Below, piece after piece: positions 1 through 9,604 of a stretch of DNA of 64,000 nt; position 1 is the stretch's first letter; each line of letters begins with the position of its first letter. Under the pieces are notes generated by a model, which worked only from the letters and a program-made list of their open reading frames with translations, did no database searches and was not told the DNA's origin. The stretch lies in contig NZ_JAHVDV010000025.1 in NCBI RefSeq assembly GCF_051486985.1, positions 19,700 to 83,699 on the forward strand, given 5' to 3'. This DNA comes from CBFFRJ01 sp051486985 (lineage in GTDB: Bacteria > Pseudomonadota > Gammaproteobacteria > Enterobacterales > Enterobacteriaceae). The translations under genes were made by a program, and so were the position numbers.

Positions 1-552
1 GTAAGGCGGAACGTCCTGCGCCACACCGGAGCAGCCGCCCACCATCACGTGCGCACCGATGATGCAGAACTGGTGGACTGCGGTCATGCCACCGATGATA
101 GCAAAGTCATCAACAGAGACATGGCCTGCAAGCGTGGCGTTATTCGCGAGGATACAGCGATCACCAATGGTACAGTCATGCGCAACATGCGTGTTGACCA
201 TCATGAGGTTATCACTGCCCACCTTCGTTAATCCGCCGCCTTGTACCGTGCCACGGTGAATGGTGACGCTTTCGCGAATGCGGTTGCGATCGCCAATTTC
301 CACGCGAGTCGGCTCACCAGCATATTTAAGATCCTGGTTAACTTCCCCGATGGAAGCGAACTGATAAATCTCGTTATCACGACCAATTTTAGTATGGCCG
401 TTTATAACAACATGAGACTTCAGTACGGTGCCTTCGCCAATTTCGACGTTAGCGCCAACAATACAAAACGGACCAATGTGAGCATTAGCGCCAATAATGG
501 CACCGTCTTCAACAATGGCAGAAGGATGAATAAAGGCGGTTTTATCAATCAC
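1..552 (-). CDS. lpxA: UDP-N-acetylglucosamine acyltransferase LpxA, 5' part (runs off left edge)
   Basis: LpxA performs the first step of lipid A synthesis in the cytoplasm, moving (R)-3-hydroxymyristate from acyl carrier protein to UDP-GlcNAc. Only the first 184 codons of about 262 lie in the window. The protein opens with IDKTAFIHPSAIVEDG and continues as hexapeptide repeats typical of a left-handed beta helix; the stretch NTHVAHDCTIGD holds the family's catalytic histidine at residue 125. The start is GTG at 550-552, three bases beyond the fabZ stop, so the two genes are almost certainly co-transcribed and translationally linked. This non-ATG start and tight spacing match my recollection of E. 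coli. Identification is secure; the C-terminal part cannot be judged. Confidence 0.96.
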   Translation of the reverse strand, partial: MIDKTAFIHPSAIVEDGAIIGANAHIGPFCIVGANVEIGEGTVLKSHVVINGHTKIGRDNEIYQFASIGEVNQDLKYAGEPTRVEIGDRNRIRESVTIHRGTVQGGGLTKVGSDNLMMVNTHVAHDCTIGDRCILANNATLAGHVSVDDFAIIGGMTAVHQFCIIGAHVMVGGCSGVAQDVPPY

Positions 553-555
553 GTA

Positions 556-1011
556 TCAGGCCTCCCGGCTACGTGCACACATCATAGTAGCTTCGCAAAC
601 AACTTTACCGTCGACCAGAGCTACGCCTTTAAAGCGAGTCAGCCCACGGCGCGTTTTTTCAAAGGTGACTTCCATGATCATTTGATCGCCTGGCACAACC
701 GGACGCTTGAAGCGCGCTTCGTCAATACCTGCGAAATAATAGAGCTCACCCGGCTCCAGTTTTCCAACGCTTTTAAACGCCAGAATACCCGTGGCCTGCG
801 CCATCGCTTCCAGAATCAACACACCCGGAAAAATGGGTTTGCCCGGGAAATGTCCCTGGAAAAATGGCTCATTTACAGAGACATTTTTAACTGCGCGCAG
901 AAAACGACCTTCTTCAAAATCCAGCACGCGGTCAACCAGTAAAAACGGATAACGGTGCGGCAGAAGCTCCAGAATCTCTTCAATGTGCAGAGTATGAGTG
1001 TCAGTAGTCAA
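556..1011 (-). CDS. fabZ: 3-hydroxyacyl-ACP dehydratase FabZ
   Basis: FabZ removes water from 3-hydroxyacyl-ACP during fatty acid elongation and competes with LpxA and LpxD for 3-hydroxymyristoyl-ACP, so it helps balance phospholipid against lipopolysaccharide. The 151-residue protein is the normal length. It has the hot-dog-fold motif GHFPGKPIFPG with the catalytic histidine at 54, and LILEAMAQ with the catalytic glutamate at 68. It lies between lpxD upstream (104-base gap) and lpxA downstream (3-base gap), the standard enterobacterial arrangement. Nothing unusual was seen. Confidence 0.97.
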   Translation of the reverse strand: MTTDTHTLHIEEILELLPHRYPFLLVDRVLDFEEGRFLRAVKNVSVNEPFFQGHFPGKPIFPGVLILEAMAQATGILAFKSVGKLEPGELYYFAGIDEARFKRPVVPGDQMIMEVTFEKTRRGLTRFKGVALVDGKVVCEATMMCARSREA

Positions 1012-1116
1012 AATACTCTTCCTGTCTAAATATACTAAAAGGCAATAATAACACGGCCCGAGGCAATCGTGAGAATGCCTGCAGGCCGGGAAGTTTAAGT
1101 GTTAACGAGCGAGCTG

Positions 1117-2142
1117 TTAGTCTTCTTTATTGACCTTGCGCTCAACAGCTTTGAGGCGCTTGCTCATGTCATCAATATTCATTACCAGTGCGGCAGTTTT
1201 ACGCCAGACTTTGTTCGGCTGAAGCGGGATACCCGAGGAATAGACACCAGGCTCAGTGATAGGACGCATCACCATACCCATCCCCGTCACGGTGACCTTG
1301 TCGCAGATTTCCATGTGACCATTAATGACGCTGGCACCACCAATCATACAGTAACGGCCAATTTTCAAACTGCCCGCCATGATGACGCCACCAGCAACGG
1401 CAGTATTGTCGCCAATCACGACGTTATGTGCAATCTGACACTGATTATCAATGATCACACCGTTACCAATTTGTGTGTCATCAAGCGCCCCACGATCGAT
1501 AGTGGTGCAGGCACCAATCTCGACACGATCGCCAATAATGACGCGCCCGATCTGCGGGATCTTAACCCAGTTACCACGATCGTTCGCATAACCGAAGCCG
1601 TCAGCCCCGATCACGGTACCGGACTGGATGAGGCAATTCTCACCGATCTCAATTTCATGGTAAATGGTGACGTTAGCCCAGAGTCGCGACCCTGCACCAA
1701 TTTTTGTCTTTTTACCGACAAAGCAACCGGCGCCAATCACTACGTTATCACCGAGAATCACATCGGATTCGATAACAGCATTTGCGCCAATAGCTACGTT
1801 ATTGCCTACTGTTGCGCTCGGGTCGATCACGGCACTGGGTGCAATGTTCTCAGCCGGCTGCGGCGTTGAATCTAGAATTTGGGCCATACGGGCATAAGTG
1901 AGATAAGGATTTCTCACAATTAAAGCCGCGCTTTTGGCAAACGGAAGATCGTCCTGTGTCATAACGACAGCAGACGCCTGGCAGTCATTCAGATTTTCAC
2001 GGTATTTAGGATTAACCATGAAGGTGATTTGACCTGCTTTAGCAGATTGCATGGACGCAACGCCGGTGATGACGAGATCGCCATCACCGTGTAATTCTGC
2101 ATCCAACTGTTGAGCTAAATCAGACAGTCGAATTGAAGGCAT
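1117..2142 (-). CDS. lpxD: UDP-3-O-(3-hydroxymyristoyl)glucosamine N-acyltransferase LpxD
   Basis: LpxD adds the second 3-hydroxymyristoyl chain, on nitrogen, in the third step of lipid A synthesis. The 341-residue protein starts MPSIRLSDLAQQLDAELHGD, an N-terminal uridine-binding domain, followed from about residue 100 by hexapeptide repeats that build a left-handed beta helix. The segment DNQCQIAHNVVIGDN carries the family's catalytic histidine near residue 239. A short C-terminal helical tail ends MNIDDMSKRLKAVERKVNKED. It begins only three bases after the skp stop, so skp and lpxD form one transcription unit. Confidence 0.97.
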   Translation of the reverse strand: MPSIRLSDLAQQLDAELHGDGDLVITGVASMQSAKAGQITFMVNPKYRENLNDCQASAVVMTQDDLPFAKSAALIVRNPYLTYARMAQILDSTPQPAENIAPSAVIDPSATVGNNVAIGANAVIESDVILGDNVVIGAGCFVGKKTKIGAGSRLWANVTIYHEIEIGENCLIQSGTVIGADGFGYANDRGNWVKIPQIGRVIIGDRVEIGACTTIDRGALDDTQIGNGVIIDNQCQIAHNVVIGDNTAVAGGVIMAGSLKIGRYCMIGGASVINGHMEICDKVTVTGMGMVMRPITEPGVYSSGIPLQPNKVWRKTAALVMNIDDMSKRLKAVERKVNKED

Positions 2143-2145
2143 TAC

Positions 2146-2640
2146 TTATTTAACCTGTTTCAGCACATCAGCGGTGATGTCTTTCACGTCACTGCTGTTG
2201 TAGATAGCAGCGTTAGCCGGGATAACCAGGTCTACGCCCTGATCCGCAGCAACTTTCTTCACTGCAGCCTGAATACGCGTCATCAGCTTGCCACGTTCTT
2301 CATTAGAACGACGAGCCTGATCCTGCTCGAATGCCTGACCTTTCTGCGCGAGATTCTGACGCTGGGACTGGATATCTTTTTCCAGCTTGGTACGTTCCGT
2401 CGCTTTCATCGTGGAACCGTCACGCTGATAACGCTGCATTTTGGTCTGCAGGTCAGATTCCAGACGCTGAAGCTCGCTGGCACGGCTACCGAACTCGTTT
2501 TTCATGGTCTGAGAAACGCCGGAAGTCTGCGCAACCTGTTGGAACAGGCTGTTCATATCCACGACAGCAATTTTGTCAGCTGCCTGAGCAGAAGAAGCCA
2601 TTGCCAAACCGAAACCTGCAGCTAATAACAACTTTTTCAC
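2146..2640 (-). CDS. skp: Periplasmic chaperone Skp (OmpH)
   Basis: Skp is a trimeric periplasmic chaperone that holds unfolded outer-membrane proteins on their way to the BAM complex. The 164-residue precursor has a Sec signal peptide (MKKLLLAAGFGLAMASSAQA, cleaved before ADK) and then a Gln/Lys/Arg-rich helical body (for example ERTKLEKDIQSQRQNLAQKG) that fits the long coiled-coil tentacles. The mature protein begins ADKIAVVDMNSLFQQV. E. coli Skp is 161 residues, so length is normal. It sits directly downstream of bamA, its functional partner. Confidence 0.96.
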   Translation of the reverse strand: MKKLLLAAGFGLAMASSAQAADKIAVVDMNSLFQQVAQTSGVSQTMKNEFGSRASELQRLESDLQTKMQRYQRDGSTMKATERTKLEKDIQSQRQNLAQKGQAFEQDQARRSNEERGKLMTRIQAAVKKVAADQGVDLVIPANAAIYNSSDVKDITADVLKQVK

Positions 2641-2754
2641 TATAAACTCCTCACCATCCCAATTGTACCCTGAGGTACCGTTCTTTGCGTTGGCGGGCGG
2701 TGTCTGTCACCGCCACGACCATCACTACATCATGCATTCCATCGCAGTGGCACG

Positions 2755-5169
2755 TTACCAGGTTTTACCAATGTTAAACTGGAACTGTTCTGCCTTGTCT
2801 CCATCGTACTTCTTAAACGGCTGGGCGTAGGAGAATACCAACGGCCCCAATGGGGACATCCATTGTAGTGCGATACCCGCAGACATACGGATATTGCTTG
2901 GATCACTATAATCCGGGACACCCAGCGCTTTCATATCAGCAGTATTCTGCCAGTTGGTATCCCATACGGTACCTGCATCCCAGAAGAAGGAGGTACGTAC
3001 TGAGTTTGCATATTTTTCGCTGATAAACGGCGTTGGGGTAATCAACTCTACGCTGGCAACACCCATGGCGTTACCACCCACCGCATCATCAGAGCTACAG
3101 TATTTTTCTGTCGTCGAATCACAGTTATCCAGGCCACGGCCGCCGTAGTAGACCGCTTTTGGACCGATGTTGTTGGACTGGAAACCACGAACCGTGCTGG
3201 AACCACCGGCATAGAAGTTTTCATAGAACGGCATCTCTTTACCGCCCAATCCATCACCATACCCCCAACGCGTACGTCCAAGAACAACCCAGCTATGATC
3301 TTCATCGATAGGGAAGTAGGACGCGGTGTCTACCGTTACTTTGTAGAACTCGTTGTCGGATCCTGGGATCGTTACTTTACCATTCAGGTTGACGCGCGAG
3401 CCTTTTGTCGGGAAGTAGCCGCGGTCAAGGTTGTTGTAAGTCCAACCGTAGTTGAAGGTAAAGTCGTTGGCATTATAGCCGTTGTTATCACTGGTCGTGC
3501 TGGACGTTTGACCTACGGAGTCCAGATAACGCCACATCGCCACCTGCGGTTCCATATTAGACAAGTCATTATGGACATAGCCTAAACCAAGGCGGAGGGT
3601 GTTGTATTCGTTAATCGGGAAGCCGAGCGTGCCATCCAGACCATAACTTTTGTTGGTATAGGAGGACAAATCCGCATCGTCAGCTTTAAAGTCATTGTAG
3701 AAGATGCGCCCACCAAGGCTGACACCATCTACCGTAAAGTACGGGTTAGTGACAGAGAACTCGGAGTAGGTCTGGTAATCGTTCTTGGTGCCGTTGATAC
3801 CAACAGAATAACCCGTACCCAACCAGTTATCCTGCTGAACGCCGACCTGGAAGCTCACGCCGCTTTCAGTACCGTAGCCCACACCAAAGTTGAAACTACC
3901 GGTGTTACGCTCTTTGACTTTATAGACAACATCCACCTGGTCTGGACGACCCGGCACGCGCTGCGTATCCGCATCTACGGTCTCGAAGTAACCCAGACGG
4001 TTCAGACGCTCTTTACCCTGGTCAACGAGATCGCTGCCAAGCCACGCCCCTTCCATCTGACGCATCTCGCGACGCAATACAGCGTCTTTGGATGTGTCAT
4101 TCCCTTCAAAGCGGATTTTACGGACGTAGTAACGGTTACCGGCGTCAACGTTGACGTGCAGCTTAACGGTTTTGTCGGTATCGTTGATTTCAGGCTGAGA
4201 CTGAACACGCGGGTAGGCATAACCATAGCGACCCAGAAGCTTTTTAATATTATCTTCCATTTTGGTCACTTTGGCGCCGTTATACAGCTCGCCCGGCTCA
4301 ATTTTGGTCAGGCTTTCAATCTCAGCAGAGTGCCCCGCAAGATTACCGCTCACCTGTACGCTTGAGAGTTTGTACTGATCGCCTTCCGTCACATTGATGG
4401 TGATATAGATGCCTTTTTTATCGGGCGTCAGACTCACCTGCGTGGAATCAATATTGAAACGCGCGTAGCCACGATCCAGATAGTAACTGCGCAGGGATTC
4501 GAGATCGCCCGCCAGTTTTTGCTTCTGGTATTTGCGATCGCCGACCACGTTCCACCACGGCACTTCGTCACGGAGCTGGAAGGTGGAGATCAACTGTTCG
4601 GTACTAAAGGCATGGTTACCGACGATGTTGATCTGCTGGATCTTCGCTGAGACACCTTCCTGGAAGACCAGTTTGAGATCAACACGATTTCGCGGCAGCG
4701 GCGTGACAACAGCCTTCACGCTGGCGCTGTATTTACCCACACTGTAGTAGAAATCTTCCAGCCCTTTTTCAATATCAGCAAGGGTGGTGCGATCGAGGGA
4801 TTCGCCAACACGCACGCCAGAAGCTTCGAGATTCTGCTTCAGCATGTCATCTTTCACCGCTTTGTTACCGGAGAAAGTGATACTGGCGATTGTCGGGCGT
4901 TCTTTTACCTGAACAAGAAGGGTATCACCGTCGCGAAGTACGCGAACATCCTCGAAGTTGCCAGTGGCAAACAACGCACGAATGGTGTTACTGACATCTT
5001 CATCATTCACCGTATCGCCCGGACGGACCGGCATACTGAGGAGGGCCGCACCAACGGCGACACGCTGCAGGCCTTCGAAATGAATGTCCTTCACTACGAA
5101 CCCGTCAGCACCGTATACGGTGGCGCTGCTGAACAGCAGCGACGCTATGAGCAACTTTTTCATCGCCAT
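2755..5169 (-). CDS. bamA: Outer membrane protein assembly factor BamA
   Basis: BamA is the essential core of the BAM complex, folding beta-barrel proteins into the outer membrane. The 804-residue precursor has a signal peptide ending near residue 21 (SSATVYGA), five POTRA domains to about residue 420, and a C-terminal 16-strand barrel ending in the usual aromatic FNIGKTW. The conserved loop-6 VRGF motif is present in STVRGFQSNNIGPKAVY. Extracellular loop 6 after VRGF is several residues shorter than in E. coli and contains its own Cys pair (LDNC and KYCSSDD), the usual place for species variation. It lies 31 bases downstream of rseP and 114 bases upstream of skp. Start MAMKK matches the family. 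Confidence 0.97.
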   Translation of the reverse strand: MAMKKLLIASLLFSSATVYGADGFVVKDIHFEGLQRVAVGAALLSMPVRPGDTVNDEDVSNTIRALFATGNFEDVRVLRDGDTLLVQVKERPTIASITFSGNKAVKDDMLKQNLEASGVRVGESLDRTTLADIEKGLEDFYYSVGKYSASVKAVVTPLPRNRVDLKLVFQEGVSAKIQQINIVGNHAFSTEQLISTFQLRDEVPWWNVVGDRKYQKQKLAGDLESLRSYYLDRGYARFNIDSTQVSLTPDKKGIYITINVTEGDQYKLSSVQVSGNLAGHSAEIESLTKIEPGELYNGAKVTKMEDNIKKLLGRYGYAYPRVQSQPEINDTDKTVKLHVNVDAGNRYYVRKIRFEGNDTSKDAVLRREMRQMEGAWLGSDLVDQGKERLNRLGYFETVDADTQRVPGRPDQVDVVYKVKERNTGSFNFGVGYGTESGVSFQVGVQQDNWLGTGYSVGINGTKNDYQTYSEFSVTNPYFTVDGVSLGGRIFYNDFKADDADLSSYTNKSYGLDGTLGFPINEYNTLRLGLGYVHNDLSNMEPQVAMWRYLDSVGQTSSTTSDNNGYNANDFTFNYGWTYNNLDRGYFPTKGSRVNLNGKVTIPGSDNEFYKVTVDTASYFPIDEDHSWVVLGRTRWGYGDGLGGKEMPFYENFYAGGSSTVRGFQSNNIGPKAVYYGGRGLDNCDSTTEKYCSSDDAVGGNAMGVASVELITPTPFISEKYANSVRTSFFWDAGTVWDTNWQNTADMKALGVPDYSDPSNIRMSAGIALQWMSPLGPLVFSYAQPFKKYDGDKAEQFQFNIGKTW

Positions 5170-5200
5170 CGTTATTATGCGTTCTTCCTAACAAACTCTC

Positions 5201-6550
5201 TCATAACCGAGAGAAATCATTGAAAAGTGCAAGCCCCATTAACAACACCAGCAATATCGAGCCAATGCGGTAGCTAAAGTCTTGAACTCGCTCGGATACC
5301 GGTTTACCTTTCAGCTTTTCAATCGCCAAAAACAACAGATGTCCCCCGTCCAGGACAGGTAATGGAAACAGGTTGATTATCCCCAGGTTCACGCTGATTA
5401 AAGCGAGGAACATCAGGTAGTAAATCACCCCGAACTCTGCTGACATCCCAGCCCCCTGAGCGATCGAAATCGGCCCACTGAGGTTGTTCAGTTTTACGTC
5501 ACCGGTTATCAATTTCCCCAACATACTGACCGTAAGCTTCATTAATTGCCAGGTCTTATCCGTGGCCTCGGCAATAGCGCTGAATGGTCCGTACTGGCGT
5601 ACTGTCTTGTATTCATCTGGCAGAGGGATGATTTTTGGCACAACGCCAGCAAACCCTTCTGCTTTGTTACCGGGCTTTGTATCCGGTATCAGTGTTAAAG
5701 ACAAGGAACTCCCTTGCCTTTCGATGTCCAGCGCAAGTGATGTACCCGGATTATCCCTCACCAGGGTTACAAACGTCATCCATTGCGTAAGTGGCTGACC
5801 ATCGACTTTAACGATCCTGTCGCCAGCTTGCAAACCTGCTTTGCTGGCAGCAGAACCTGATTGTATCTCAGCAAGCACCGGTTCAATCTGCGGACCACGA
5901 GGTCGAATCCCTAATGACGCTACCGGATCCTCTCTGTCAGGCTCAAAATGCCACTGGCGCAAATCAAGAACTTTGTCCTGGCGGCTGTCGCTGCCAAAAG
6001 GTGCCACGCTGAGGGTCGTTTGTTTGTCACCGATTTTTGACACCAGTTGCAAACGCACAGCATCCCAATCAGGCGTTTCGATACCATCAATTGCTTTAAG
6101 TTCCGTACCGGGTGTAATTTGCGCATGTGCCGCGATGGAATCGGTGGTTATTTCACCAATAACCGGCCGCACGCCAGGGACGCCAATGATAAACACCAGC
6201 CAGTAAGCAAAAATGGCAAAAAGAAAATTGGCAATAGGCCCTGCAGCAATCACTGCCGCACGCTGGCCTACGGTTTTGTTGTTAAAGGCGTGGTGGCGCA
6301 TTTCTGGCGTTACCGCCTCAACGCGCTCATCCAGCATTTTGACGTAGCCGCCAAGTGGAATCAGGGCAATGACAAATTCAGTCCCCTGCTTGTCATGACG
6401 GCGCCAGAGCGCTTTACCAAACCCAATGGAAAAGCGTTCAACCCGGACGCCGCAACGGCGAGCAACCCAGAAATGGCCAAACTCGTGCACGGTGATAAGC
6501 ACACCAAGTGCAACAATAAACGCTGCCAGATTCCAGAGAATGCTCACCAT
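5201..6550 (-). CDS. rseP: Site-2 protease RseP
   Basis: RseP is an inner-membrane zinc metalloprotease that makes the second cut in anti-sigma factor RseA, freeing sigma-E under envelope stress. The 449-residue protein starts MVSILWNLAAFIVALGV; HEFGH at residues 22-26 is the zinc-binding HExxH motif in the first membrane segment, and PLPVLDGGHLLF near the C-terminus supplies the third ligand (LDG motif). Two PDZ domains occupy the periplasmic middle. I chose the start at 6550 over an in-frame ATG at 6595 because the length and N-terminus match the family and the longer form would overlap cdsA. The gap to cdsA is 11 bases. Confidence 0.96.
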   Translation of the reverse strand: MVSILWNLAAFIVALGVLITVHEFGHFWVARRCGVRVERFSIGFGKALWRRHDKQGTEFVIALIPLGGYVKMLDERVEAVTPEMRHHAFNNKTVGQRAAVIAAGPIANFLFAIFAYWLVFIIGVPGVRPVIGEITTDSIAAHAQITPGTELKAIDGIETPDWDAVRLQLVSKIGDKQTTLSVAPFGSDSRQDKVLDLRQWHFEPDREDPVASLGIRPRGPQIEPVLAEIQSGSAASKAGLQAGDRIVKVDGQPLTQWMTFVTLVRDNPGTSLALDIERQGSSLSLTLIPDTKPGNKAEGFAGVVPKIIPLPDEYKTVRQYGPFSAIAEATDKTWQLMKLTVSMLGKLITGDVKLNNLSGPISIAQGAGMSAEFGVIYYLMFLALISVNLGIINLFPLPVLDGGHLLFLAIEKLKGKPVSERVQDFSYRIGSILLVLLMGLALFNDFSRL

Positions 6551-6561
6551 AAATCCTTCCG

Positions 6562-7419
6562 TCAAATCGTCCTGAAAACCAGCAATAACAGGCAAGCAAA
6601 TACGGGTACTGCTGCTGTCAAACTGTCGATGCGATCCAGTATACCGCCATGACCCGGAATTAGATGACCACTATCTTTAATTCCCGCTTCACGCTTAAAC
6701 ATACTTTCCGTTAAATCACCCAGCACTGATGCCAGGGCCGCCACAACGGAACAGATAAACAGTGTGGAGATCGTTACATCCAGGTTTGCCCAGGCGCCAT
6801 ACCCCCAGGAAATAATAGCGGCGGTGAACAAGCCACCAATGAAGCCTTGCCAGGTTTTACCCGGGGAGACTTTTGGCGCCAGCTTATGCTTACCAAAGAG
6901 TTTACCGAACATATAGGCACCCGAATCCGCTCCCCAGACCAGGATCATAACGTACAACAACCACAGCGCACCGCTGTAGTGGTTGTCATCATAGTGCCAG
7001 GAACGTAATGCCAGCATACCCCAGAAAAAAGGGATGATAGTGAGAATGCCGAACATCAACCGCAGGACTTTTGAATGACGCCAGATCCCTGCAGAAGCCG
7101 GATACCCTAGCACCAATAACAATGCGACCAGCCACCATCCCAATGACGCCCACAGGGATATTTCAACCAATGGCTGATGAATATTGTGATGGTACTCCGG
7201 GATGGTAAACAGCATGGCTGCCAATACAAAGCCGCATAGCACTGCAAGCCAGACGCGTTGCGTACGGGAGGTGAAGCCGCTCAGTTGCCCCCATTCCCAT
7301 GCAGCCAGCATACACACGACCAGTGTCACAATCGCAAAGCCCATCGGCGGCAGCAAAAACAGTGCGGCGATGACAATGGGTATTAATACAAACGCGGAAA
7401 TCAGGCGATACTTCAGCAA
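6562..7419 (-). CDS. cdsA: Phosphatidate cytidylyltransferase CdsA
   Basis: CdsA makes CDP-diacylglycerol from phosphatidate and CTP, the branch point for all phospholipids, in the inner membrane. The 285-residue protein is the normal length and consists of about eight hydrophobic segments, starting MLKYRLISAFVLIPIVIA. The family signature near the C-terminus is clear: GDLTESMFKREAGIKDSGHL followed by IPGHGGILDRIDSL, with metal-binding acidic residues. It lies 12 bases downstream of uppS and 11 bases upstream of rseP, so the three are co-transcribed. Confidence 0.97.
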   Translation of the reverse strand: MLKYRLISAFVLIPIVIAALFLLPPMGFAIVTLVVCMLAAWEWGQLSGFTSRTQRVWLAVLCGFVLAAMLFTIPEYHHNIHQPLVEISLWASLGWWLVALLLVLGYPASAGIWRHSKVLRLMFGILTIIPFFWGMLALRSWHYDDNHYSGALWLLYVMILVWGADSGAYMFGKLFGKHKLAPKVSPGKTWQGFIGGLFTAAIISWGYGAWANLDVTISTLFICSVVAALASVLGDLTESMFKREAGIKDSGHLIPGHGGILDRIDSLTAAVPVFACLLLLVFRTI

Positions 7420-7431
7420 AAGCTACCCCCA

Positions 7432-8190
7432 TCAGGCATTATCGCTGCCGGGCTCGGTGCCGCCGAAGCGACGTTCTCGATTGGCAAAGGCATGCAGCGC
7501 ACCTTCAAAGTCTTGTTCATCAAAATCGGGCCAAAGAACATCTGTAAAGTAAAGTTCGGCATAGGCAATTTGCCAAAGTAAAAAATTACTTATGCGATGT
7601 TCCCCACCAGTCCTAATCACTAAATCTACGGGGGCCAGTTCATGCATGCAGATTTGCTGGCTCAGCGCCTCTTCATCAATCTGTTCAGGACGCAATAGCC
7701 CTTCCTGAACCTGAGCGGCCAGCTGCCGCACGCCCTGCACGATATCCCAACGCCCGCCGTAATTCGCTGCGATATTTAGCGTCAGCCCTGTATTCTGAGC
7801 CGTTAACGCCTCCGCTTTACGAATGCGCTCCTGCAAACGCGAATTGAAGCGGCTTGTATCACCAATAATTCGCAAACGCACATTATGGCGATGCAGGCTT
7901 TTCACTTCACTATCCAGGGCCCATACAAACAGTTCCATCAGCGCCGTTACTTCCTGCGCCGGACGGTTCCAGTTTTCACTACTAAACGCATACAGCGTCA
8001 GCGCATCGATTCCGCTATTGGCGGCGAATGAAACCGCACGGCGAACCGATTTTGCACCAGCCCGGTGGCCAAAGGCGCGGATTTTTCCTTGTCTTTTCGC
8101 CCAGCGACCATTGCCGTCCATAATAATGGCAACATGACGACAGCCATGCGCAGGCAAATTTTCGCTTATTGGTTGATTAGCAGACAACAT
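7432..8190 (-). CDS. uppS: Undecaprenyl diphosphate synthase UppS (IspU)
   Basis: UppS adds eight isopentenyl units in cis to farnesyl diphosphate, making the C55 lipid carrier for peptidoglycan and O-antigen. The 252-residue protein contains HVAIIMDGNGRWA with the catalytic aspartate at residue 25 (Asp26 in E. coli), the flexible-loop motif SSENWNRPAQEV, and the C-terminal VIRTGGEHRISNFLLWQ followed by AYAELYF. It follows dxr in the same direction but across a 181-base gap that carries a terminator, so it probably has its own promoter, then runs into cdsA and rseP. Confidence 0.97.
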   Translation of the reverse strand: MLSANQPISENLPAHGCRHVAIIMDGNGRWAKRQGKIRAFGHRAGAKSVRRAVSFAANSGIDALTLYAFSSENWNRPAQEVTALMELFVWALDSEVKSLHRHNVRLRIIGDTSRFNSRLQERIRKAEALTAQNTGLTLNIAANYGGRWDIVQGVRQLAAQVQEGLLRPEQIDEEALSQQICMHELAPVDLVIRTGGEHRISNFLLWQIAYAELYFTDVLWPDFDEQDFEGALHAFANRERRFGGTEPGSDNA

Positions 8191-8249
8191 AACGCGTTTT
8201 AGTCCCTGAAAAGGATTTAGCGGTACTCAGGAATACAAAGCCCTTACGC

Positions 8250-8274
8250 AAAAAAGCCGTGTCAACCACGGCTT
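8250..8274 (-). terminator. Rho-independent terminator after dxr
   Basis: Read on the minus strand this is an 8-bp stem, AAGCCGTG/CACGGCTT, with a 5-base loop, running directly into six Ts. It lies about 100 bases past the dxr stop and ahead of uppS, so it ends transcripts from frr/dxr. Confidence 0.85.
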
Positions 8275-8371
8275 CACCTCAGCGCCAGGTTTAACTCTGG
8301 CAATTGGGTGCGCAGACTATACCACTGAAGCCTAACGCTAACAAATAGCATGACTTAGCGTGGCTGGATTA

Positions 8372-9571
8372 TCACCAGCTTGCGAGGCGTATCACTTGTT
8401 TTCGCGCAACGTCACGAGCCAGTCGATCCACTGCAACAACATCGTCAATACTTTGCGGTTCGCACAACGTCATCTGTTCCAGAACAGATAAATTAAGGGC
8501 TGCGATATCCGTAAATCGAATGTCAGACGCCAGAAATGCTGCCACCGTCACCTCGTTCGCCGCGTTTAACGCGGTGGTCGCCGCCTGTCCTTGCGCAAAA
8601 GCATCAATGGCCAGCTTCAGACACGGGTAGCGATCATAATCCGGCTCGGCAAAGCTGAGGGCACTGAGTTTACAGAAATCGAGGCTATTCACACCGGATG
8701 GCACGCGTCCAGGCCAGGCCATGGTGTGTGCAATTGGCGTGCGCATATCCGGTTCACCCAATTGTGCCAACACGCTGCCATCCAGATAACGAACCATGGA
8801 GTGGATCACCGATTGCGGATGGATCAACACTTCCATCTGACGGGCAGAGGCATTAAACAGCCAGCGTGCTTCAATGTATTCCAGACCTTTATTCATCATA
8901 GTGGCTGAATCAACAGAGATTTTTCTCCCCATCGACCAGTTCGGATGGCGACAGGCTTGATCCGGCGTCATCGCAGCCAGTTCAGCCAGTGGCGTCTCCC
9001 GAAATGGACCACCAGACCCGGTGAGCAAAATCGACGATACGCCGTTCTGCTCCAGATCAGCGTACCCCAGGTTCTGTTGGATTGGTTCCGGTAAACTCTG
9101 AAAAATAGCGTTATGTTCACTATCTACCGGCAGAAGCTGCGCCCCGCTCTCCTTAACCGCCTCCATAAACAGACGACCGCAGGTTACGAGAGATTCTTTA
9201 TTGGCGAGCAGAACGGTTTTACCAGCACGAATCGCGGCAAGCGTAGGAACAAGGCCCGCAGCACCGACTATCGCCGCCATGACCTGGTCGACTTCATCAA
9301 GGGCAGCCATTTCACACGCCGCCTGTTGACCGCTCATGACCTCTGTGCGGCTGTTATGCTGCCGTAAAATAATGCGGAGTTCTTTGGCACTGGCCTCATC
9401 GTCCATTACCGCAAATCGCGGCGTGAACTCAAGACACTGCTCGACCATGCGTGCAACGTTTTTACCTGCAACCAGCGCAGTCACAGTAAACCGCTCAGGA
9501 TTGTGGCGAACCACATCAAGCGTGCTGCAGCCAATGGAACCGGTGGAGCCCAGAAGGGTTATATGCTTCAT
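8372..9571 (-). CDS. dxr: 1-deoxy-D-xylulose 5-phosphate reductoisomerase Dxr (IspC)
   Basis: Dxr catalyses the NADPH-dependent rearrangement and reduction of DXP to methylerythritol phosphate, the committed step of the MEP isoprenoid pathway, which here supplies the neighbouring uppS. The 399-residue protein begins MKHITLLGSTGSIGCSTLDV, an N-terminal NADPH-binding Rossmann loop. LLPVDSEHNAIFQSL holds the metal-binding acidic residues, and the flexible loop and catalytic region continue in HPNWSMGRKISVDSATMMNK. Length is normal. It is 94 bases downstream of frr, separated by a terminator-like hairpin. Confidence 0.97.
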   Translation of the reverse strand: MKHITLLGSTGSIGCSTLDVVRHNPERFTVTALVAGKNVARMVEQCLEFTPRFAVMDDEASAKELRIILRQHNSRTEVMSGQQAACEMAALDEVDQVMAAIVGAAGLVPTLAAIRAGKTVLLANKESLVTCGRLFMEAVKESGAQLLPVDSEHNAIFQSLPEPIQQNLGYADLEQNGVSSILLTGSGGPFRETPLAELAAMTPDQACRHPNWSMGRKISVDSATMMNKGLEYIEARWLFNASARQMEVLIHPQSVIHSMVRYLDGSVLAQLGEPDMRTPIAHTMAWPGRVPSGVNSLDFCKLSALSFAEPDYDRYPCLKLAIDAFAQGQAATTALNAANEVTVAAFLASDIRFTDIAALNLSVLEQMTLCEPQSIDDVVAVDRLARDVARKQVIRLASW

Positions 9572-9604
9572 GAAACGCTCACACTATCGCGAGGATAAAA
9601 AAGC

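Noticed and set aside
241..1869. Long plus-strand frames antisense to lpxA, fabZ and lpxD
   Set aside because: The Asn/Thr-rich products are mirror images of hexapeptide-repeat coding regions; the minus-strand genes are clearly the real ones.
2696..2714. GGCGGTG/CACCGCC hairpin between bamA and skp as a terminator
   Set aside because: No T run follows on the minus strand, and skp must be transcribed through it; at most a processing or pausing element.
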